Assembly (NCBI RefSeq): GCF_963082655.1 | Contig: NC_081555.1 | Location: 89,974,272 to 90,038,271 of the forward strand | Reading direction: 5' to 3' | DNA from: Stomoxys calcitrans | Lineage: Eukaryota; Arthropoda; Insecta; Diptera; Muscidae | Length of the DNA stretch: 64,000 nucleotides | Shown: positions 58,235-64,000 of the stretch, in pieces | How the letters are laid out: every line of letters begins with the position of its first letter | Position numbering within the stretch: position 1 is the stretch's first letter | The notes under the pieces: model-generated | Told to the model about the DNA's origin: nothing | Database searches by the model: none | Seen by the model: the letters and a program-made list of their open reading frames with translations, nothing else | Position numbers and translations under genes: made by a program

Positions 58235-58270
58235 GAGGAAAATTCGTTTTCATAAAAACGAATTTTCCTC
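58235..58270. repeat. 16 bp perfect stem, 4 nt loop
   Basis: gaggaaaattcgtttt at 58235-58250 and its exact reverse complement at 58255-58270. Confidence 0.9.
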
Positions 58271-58329
58271 AGGATACGACGGGACTCACGGAGACACTGA
58301 AATCTTGGAATAATGAGTTTGCTCGAAGG

Positions 58330-59620
58330 CTTATAATTACAAAATTTGTGGTACAGGAAGCCTTGAGGAGCTTCAAACCATTTAAGTCACCCTAACCTGA
58401 TGCCGTGTTTCCCTAACCAGATGAAGGCCAACTAACTGCCATCCCATCTAGCCACTAGGCAAATTATGCGAAGGTCGGTGGTGTCTGCTCTGCACGAGAT
58501 TGTGCATAAAATAGAATAGAATCTTTCGACGCCAAGACGTATACATTGGCGATATGTATTGAGGGGGCGTTTAACAATGAGCGGACCGACACACTGATCC
58601 AATCCTTAACGGGATGACCGGGTCCTTAGATACTGGATAAACTATATGCTATGGAAAAGGTGGATACATTGTTGGTCCCATGACATAAATAAAAGGAAGA
58701 AAGTGATGCAGGGCACGCCACAGTTGGGCATTTTATCTATCTCCCATGGGTGACCAGCATAAAGACGAAGATTGGCCAATTTGACGCACCATGTTTCCTC
58801 AGTAGAAAGATTTCGATATCTGACCAGGTCAAATACTTAGGAGTGATGCTGGACAGGAAACTGAATTGGAAGTGTCACATTCAGGAGCGTACTAAGAAGG
58901 TTTAGAAATAGGGCTTGAATCCGAGTATAGTTCTCTGGCTCTATGTGATTAGAACAATACGTACTTACACTTCATAAAAGTGGAGAAAAGTGCAACGTAA
59001 GGATAACACAATAGGTTCAGAGAACATGTTGTCTTGGCATTGACGGAGCGATGAGGACCACGCCCACTAAGGCACTGAAGATTATTCTAGATATCCGACC
59101 CATAGACAAACAAATTAAATGTGCGGCAGCCACTGTGGCTATTAGACTTAAGGCGATGGGAGCAGCTCATACTATCGCGGTATTATCGAGGCGACGATAG
59201 AAAACCTTGAAGGAAGGGAAGAGGTTTCCGGTCGGATACCAGAGGCGACACTTGAAGTCGAGTGCGAGCACTGCTGCCTAACACAGTCTTGGAATGACGT
59301 AACTCTGGTATTGGCATCTAGAAGATCATGCTACACAGAAGTATCAAAGCTAGAGGACAGCGTGGGCCTGGGGGTCTACATTGAGAACCCAGGGACTGAG
59401 ATCCCGTTTCAACTGCCTGACCATAAAACGGTCATGCAGGCTGATATTCGGGCGATCAAGGAATGCTTGAGGTGGTGTAGTGTTAACGAGAGGACGTCTA
59501 GTGTGAACATCTTTACGAATAATAAACTGGCCATCAGAGCAATAACAACCAGGACGCCAAGGTCTCGAACAGTCTTGGAGTGTAAGAAAGAGAAAAACAC
59601 CTTTGACGAGGGTACGAGGC
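58330..59620 (+). pseudogene. LINE family A fragment with RT and RNase H pieces
   Basis: Pieces in order: 'SALHEIVHKIE' and 'FDAKTYTLAICIEGAFNNER' around 58475-58600, '[20 protein letters not shown]' around 58820, RNase H 'VNIFTNNKLAIRAITTRTPR' at 59505. Multiple stops. The RNase H frame is cut at about 59620 by the next repeat. Confidence 0.8.
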
Positions 59621-60066
59621 CCATAAAAGCCACATTTATTATCCGATTTTGCTGAAATTGAGAACAGTGAGTTGTGTTAGGCCACTCGACATTCTTCTTC
59701 AATTTGGCCCAGATTGATTGAGATTTGGATATATCTGCTATATAGACCGATCTCTCGATTAAGGTCTTGGGCCATTAAAAGGGCGCATTTATTATCCCAA
59801 TTTTCGAAAATTTGGGACAGTGAGTTGTATTAGGCCCCTCGACATCCTTCTTCATCCTTCAGATCGGTCCAGATTTGGATAAAGCTGCCATATAGACCGA
59901 TCTGCCGATTTAAAGTTTTGGGTCCATAAAGGACGCATTTATTGTCCGATGACGCTGAAACTCGGAACAGTGAGTTGCGTTTGGTCCCTCGAAATCTTTC
60001 TGCAATTTGGCCCAGATCGGTCCAGACTTGAATACAGCTGCCATATAGACCGATCTATCAGACTTT
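59620..60066 (-). mobile_element. 153 bp unit-family fragment inserted in LINE A
   Basis: Three antisense units ('agtgagttgtgttaggccac', 'tgccatatagaccgatctgc', 'aaaagggcgcatttattatc'). The LINE A reading frame runs into it without the rest of RNase H. Confidence 0.75.
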
Positions 60067-60960
60067 TAAGCAGTTAGCCTGCCGCTCATTGCAGAACTAC
60101 TGCTGTAATAGTAGAACTACTGTTAAAATAGCAACAAACTTAACTCCTTATATTCAGCAAACAGTGTTTGATATTTTCAGCAAACTTTTTTCTAGGAGTG
60201 TAGAATACATGCCTTTCTCAGTGATGAGTGATGAGATAAAGCATGTGTCCAGTTTGCAGATCCTACTGATGAGTTTGGTGTGGTGCCAGACGAAATCGCG
60301 ATATAGGAAACCAATCAATGTCTTTTGTTTTTTTATTGTAATTTTTTTTATTTGTAATAGAAACAGAGAACACTACGGTCTGGATACTCCGCATAATACC
60401 CGATTGAATGAATTATTTTGAGACCGAATAGATTTAGCGCAAAACGTGTTTTTTCTTCAGGGAAATTTTTTTCTAAATTTTGTGTTTAAAGAAAACTTAA
60501 CCAAAATTTAAGCTAAAGTAGACCATTTCCGAAATCTTAGTTTAAGGGAAAATTTCATTGCAATTTTTATTTTCGGGGAAACTTTGTTTCAATTTTGATT
60601 TCATAGGATTTTTTGAATATTGTCTTTAGTGAAAATTTAATTGAAATTATTATTACAGCAACTTTAATTAACCCTGTCGACCCAAATTTATTTCTGTTGA
60701 ATGAAAATTTGTTCTTTTGTTTATCACTTTTTTTATTAAAAGTATTGCTTAAAAAAATCTAGTAGCTAGGTCCATTAGTTTGACTAGCGTGTTAAGAAAC
60801 AGTTTCTAAGATATCAAGTTAGAATGAATAATTATAAAATAAATATAGTGTTTTTTCAATCAACAAAGTAGAAATTTGAAGTGTTCTCTTTCAGCCCTTT
60901 AGGTAGCCACCAAATCTATATCTGATTCCTTTTTGAAAGCCGTTCTATAACCGGAATTAC
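60067..60960. other. intergenic sequence, no gene supported
   Basis: Starts with 'ctgctgtaatagtagaacta' type short direct repeats, then AT-rich sequence with repeated 'gggaaaatttcattgcaatt'-like words around 60460-60650. No coding frame with support. Confidence 0.55.
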
Positions 60961-60989
60961 TTGGCAGTTATTCGACGATATTTTCTGGA

Positions 60990-60995
60990 TTTATT
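60990..60995 (-). terminator. poly(A) signal of the membrane microprotein gene
   Basis: AATAAA on the minus strand in gcgaataataaatccag, about 115 nt past the stop at 61108. Confidence 0.65.
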
Positions 60996-61107
60996 ATTCG
61001 CACTTAAGCAGTTCTTATAAAGACGCACTTCCCACGGGTCGGAAACATGCTTTAAACATTTGGCAACACCGGGGCAATTTGGGTTGATCACACGTTTTTC
61101 ATCATAT

Positions 61108-61433
61108 TTACACTTTTTGAACATAATTTTCATTGTATTTCCTTTGTGAGTTGCTTATAATGCTAAGAAATATTTCCATAAAGACAAATAAAACAACACA
61201 ACCTATTATGAGCCACGCCAAGATTTTTACTTCATCCAAACAATGGCAGTATTGGGCAGAAGATACTGGAAGCACAGATTGTTCGTTGCAAATGCTGTAT
61301 ACCATACTTATCATGCAGATTAAAGCTGTATTTGTTTGTAAAAATAAAATAAAGAATATAAGTTTTCTCTGTATCACCTTAGATTAGTTATAGAAATATT
61401 ACCTCCCAGAAGTAACACAATCCTGGAGTGCAT
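61108..61433 (-). CDS. single-pass membrane microprotein
   Basis: Two exons, 61433-61403 and 61325-61108, with a 77 nt intron (GTAATATTTC...AAATACAG). The 82-residue product has signal peptide MHSRIVLLLGALICMISMVY, then a short extracellular part with Cys in ICNEQ and in QYCHCLDE, one strong transmembrane helix (ILAWLIIGCVVLFVFMEIFL) and a short basic/polar tail (SNSQRKYNENYVQKV). Predicted type I with a ~27-residue ectodomain holding three cysteines. The unspliced frame read from MIQRK ignores the splice sites and lacks the promoter fit. Promoter and poly(A) signal are listed separately. No known family recognised. The phase-1 intron in the signal peptide (G|CTTTAAT) matches the gene at 55627. 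Confidence 0.8.
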
Positions 61434-61491
61434 TCTAAAAATAAAATAGGAGATTATGTTTTAACTCTTTAATCTCTAAATATTTTGCTTT

Positions 61492-61526
61492 AACTGAAGT
61501 TTTGAATTTTTATGAATTTTCTTATA
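61492..61526 (-). promoter_or_regulatory. TATA/initiator promoter of the membrane microprotein gene
   Basis: TATAAG at 61526-61521 and initiator TCAGTT at 61497-61492. With +1 at the A (61495), TATA begins at -31. TCAGTT fits the insect initiator consensus. This predicts a 62 nt leader to the ATG at 61433. Confidence 0.7.
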
Positions 61527-61714
61527 CCAATAATACTTTATATAGCTTTACAGGCATCTTTTAATGTATTTGCGCAGGTGTTGCAATGCAATGACATGTG
61601 CCCATGCAGCATATAAACAAAGTAAAAACAATAAAACATCCTACATGTCATCACCCTTAAATACGATGTTTTTAATAGATTATTATTATTATTAAATTAC
61701 GCGGCAATTAAGTT

Positions 61715-61893
61715 AACGAGCCTTTGAAATACAAAAGACAGACGGACAGACACACGGACATCGTTAAATCGTCTTAGAATTTTACGACGATCCGAAATAT
61801 ATATACTTTGTAGGCTCGGAAATTGACATTTCGATGTGTTGCAAACGTAATGAATAAATGAATATACCCCCAATCCTACGGTGGTGGGTATAA
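61715..61893 (-). mobile_element. end fragment of a hairpin-ended family element
   Basis: Antisense left end: 'acagacggacagacacacgg', 'gacgatccgaaatatatata', 'caatcctacggtggtgggta'. It stops where the next element begins, so two elements abut. Confidence 0.65.
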
Positions 61894-62880
61894 CAAGTAA
61901 AAACGTGCTAAGTTCGTCCGGGCCGAATGCACCATGGATCGCGTTTGTCAAGTTCTTTGCTCGAAATCTCTCTATATGCAAAAAAAATTATAATGGATAA
62001 GGATTGCTATGCTATTGGAGCAAGTTATAAACCGATGGAGGCCATACTTGGTTTGGCTGTTGGAAAGCAAACTGGAAGTCATTGTCCAAAATCGGATAAG
62101 AATTGCGCCCTCTAGTGGTTCAAGAAGTCAAGATGCAAGATTGGTTATATGGCAGCTATATCAAAACAGGAACCGATATGGACCATACATAGCACAGTTG
62201 TTGGAAGTCATAACAAAACATTTCATGCAAACTTACCGCCAAATCGGATAAGAATTGTCCCCTCTATAGGCTCAAGAAGTAGAATCGTGAAATCGGTTTA
62301 TTTGGTAGCTATATCAGGCTATGAACGGATTTGGACCATACTTGACACAATTGTTGGAAGTCATAATAAAACACTTCATACACAATTTCAGCCAAATCGG
62401 ATAATAATTACGCAGTCTAGCTCCGAAATCGGTTTATATGGCAGCTATATCAGGTTATGGACCGATTTGAACTATAGGTTAGGTAAGGTTTAAGTGGCAG
62501 TCTGCCATTAGATTTGGACGAAAACGTCCATTGTGATACCACAGGAGATTTGAACCATACTTAGCACAGTTGTTGGAAGTCATAACAAAACATTTCCGTC
62601 AAAATCGGATATGAATTGCGCACTCTAGTGGCTCAAGAGGTCAAGATCCAAGATCGGTTTATATGGCAGCTATATCAAACCATGAACCGATATAGACCAT
62701 TTACAACCCCAACTGACATAATTAGAAGTATTTGTGCAAAATTTCAAATGCCTAGCGTTACTTCTTCGAAAGTTAGCGTGCTTTCGACCGACAGACGGAC
62801 GATGGACATGGCTAGATCTTAAAATTTCATGACGATCAAGAATATATAAAGCGTGATTTTTTTAAGACCTATAAAATCTT
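61893..62880 (-). mobile_element. hairpin-ended element, antisense, nearly complete
   Basis: Starts acaagtaaaaacgtgctaag with the worn hairpin ttcgtccgggccgaa. Units have 'ttatatggcagctatatcaa', 'ggataagaattgcgccctct' and 'ttgttggaagtcataacaaa'. It ends with 'gaccgacagacggacgatgg' and 'atgacgatcaagaatatata'. Carries a small LINE B insertion at 62477-62546. Confidence 0.75.
62477..62546 (-). mobile_element. 70 bp LINE family B insertion with target duplication
   Basis: Antisense 3' tip: aggttaggtaaggtttaagt, 'ggcagtctgcc', 'gataccacagg'. Flanked by gatttgaactata (62464-62476) and gatttgaaccata (62547-62559). A very short 5'-truncated retrotransposition event. Confidence 0.85.
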
Positions 62881-62978
62881 TGTTTGAAATTATATAATTT
62901 AAGTTTGAAGTTTATTTTATCCAATTGTTGACCGTAACTGCGCCGCTTAGACAAATTTTGGCATACTCTTTTCAACAT

Positions 62979-63480
62979 TTAGACCGGTATCTCACAAATA
63001 AATGCTTCAATGTTGTCTTCCAATGCGTCAATTGAAGCGGGGTTTTCTTTAGCTTTAACATAGCCCCACAAAAGATAGTCTAAAGGCGTTAAATAGCACA
63101 ATATAGGCGGCCAATTGACCGGTCCCGAACGTGATATAAAATGTTCACCGAACTCGCCCGTCGATAAGTCCATTGTTACGCGTGCTGTGTGGCATGTGGC
63201 ACCGTCTTATTGAAACCACATGTCATGCAAGTCAAGCTCTTGTATTATGGGCAAAAAAATGTTGAATATCATCTCACGGTAGTGCTCACCATTCACAGTT
63301 ACGTTACGATTCGCATCATATTTTAAAAAGTACGATCCAATGATGCCACCAGCCCATAAACCGCAGCAAACTGTTACTTTTTCTGGATGCATTGGTAGCT
63401 CAATGCAATGCTTCTGGCCGATCTCTGCTCAAAAATCGACAATTCTGCTTATTTACGTTCCCATTGAACCAAAAATTAGC
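62979..63480 (-). pseudogene. Tc1/mariner-type transposase pseudogene, second copy
   Basis: The frame 63392-62979 is a single frame broken by one in-frame TAA at the second Gln of the QQDGATCH motif. It carries '[17 protein letters not shown]', 'DANRNVTVNGEHYREMIF', '[10 protein letters not shown]', then '[17 protein letters not shown]', 'LTPLDYLLWGYVKA' and 'SIDALEDNIEAFICEIP'. The aspartates in (Q)D and LTPLDY correspond to the second and third catalytic positions. Upstream of 63392 the frame shifts. Better preserved than 16380-16870. Confidence 0.88.
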
Positions 63481-63582
63481 TTCTTCTTTCGAACATTTTT
63501 TTCGAACTTTTTTAACTGAACACGCATTTGTTAATAACATTCATTAATTTGCAAGCAGTGTTCGTTTGAAAGACGGTTTTTA

Positions 63583-64000
63583 TACCCTCCACCATAGGAT
63601 GGGGGGTATACTAATTTCGTCGTTCTGTTTGTAACTACTCGAAATATTCGTCAGAGACCCCATAAAGTATATATATTCTTGATCGTCGCGACATTTTATG
63701 TCGATCTAGCCATGTCCGTCCGTCTGTCTGTCCGTCTGTCTGTCGAAAGCTCGCTAACTTCCGAAAGAGTAAAGCTATCCGCTTGAAATTTTGTACATAT
63801 ACTTCTTAGAAGTGTAGGTCGGTTGGGATTGTAAATGGGCCATATCGGTCCATGTTTTGATATAGCTGCCATATAAACCGATCGGTGATCTGATTTGGCT
63901 GAAGTTTTGTATGAGGTGTTTTGTTATGACTTTCAATAACTGTGCCAAATATGGTTCAAATCGATCTATATCCTGATATAGCTGCCATATAAACCGATCG
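63583..64000 (+). mobile_element. hairpin-ended element, left part, cut by window end
   Basis: TATACCCTCCACCATAGGAT at 63583, then 'ctgtccgtctgtctgtcgaa' and units with 'gatatagctgccatataaac'. Closely matches the left half of 56055-57345. Confidence 0.8.

Noticed and set aside
61108..61377. Reading the membrane microprotein as an unspliced 89-residue ORF from MIQRK
   Set aside because: The spliced form gives a better signal peptide and fits the promoter, donor and acceptor; the ORF start lies inside the predicted intron.

Overview
The window looks like a gene-sparse, transposon-rich stretch of a higher fly genome, probably a calyptrate or muscid (Musca/Stomoxys-like). This rests on fly-type CAG/CAA-rich coding exons, small introns in two small genes, TATA and initiator elements of the insect type, and several dispersed repeat families of a kind I associate with muscid genomes. 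That last association is from memory and was not checked by search.

Left part (1-26.7 kb, plus strand): the Tousled-like kinase gene tlk. A partial N-terminal coding exon lies at the window edge (3-257). An 18.5 kb intron full of mobile-element debris follows. Then come six coding exons (18820-26737) that encode a 1,269-residue protein when read from the methionine at 18820: a glutamine-rich N-terminus, a nuclear localisation motif, coiled coils and a complete protein kinase domain. The 3.8 kb intron inside the kinase domain holds about 3 kb of almost pure TTTA/TTTTA sequence with several short tandem arrays. Downstream is an A-rich 3' UTR (to about 30.1 kb), whose first 550 bases stay open in the tlk frame after two stop codons.

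Middle part (30-42.7 kb): repeats. These are tRNA-derived SINEs, TIR elements, a near-perfect hairpin with 94 bp arms, elements that end in a GC-rich hairpin plus TTACTTGTT and carry internal tandem arrays, and LINE fragments with RNase H.

Centre-right (42.7-49.6 kb, minus strand): two tandem copies of a mu-crystallin / ornithine cyclodeaminase family gene. Each has two coding exons, and they share the same intron site and the same promoter layout. A LINE with a second LINE nested in it, plus MITEs, separates them.

Right part (49.6-64 kb): more repeats, and two small minus-strand genes that are fully visible only after splicing. One (55627-55927) encodes a 76-residue secreted Met/His/Lys-rich peptide. 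The other (61108-61433) encodes an 82-residue single-pass membrane microprotein with a TATA/initiator promoter. Both have a 70-77 nt phase-1 intron at the same place inside the signal peptide, which suggests they are old relatives. The window ends in a Tc1/mariner-type transposase pseudogene and the start of another dispersed element.
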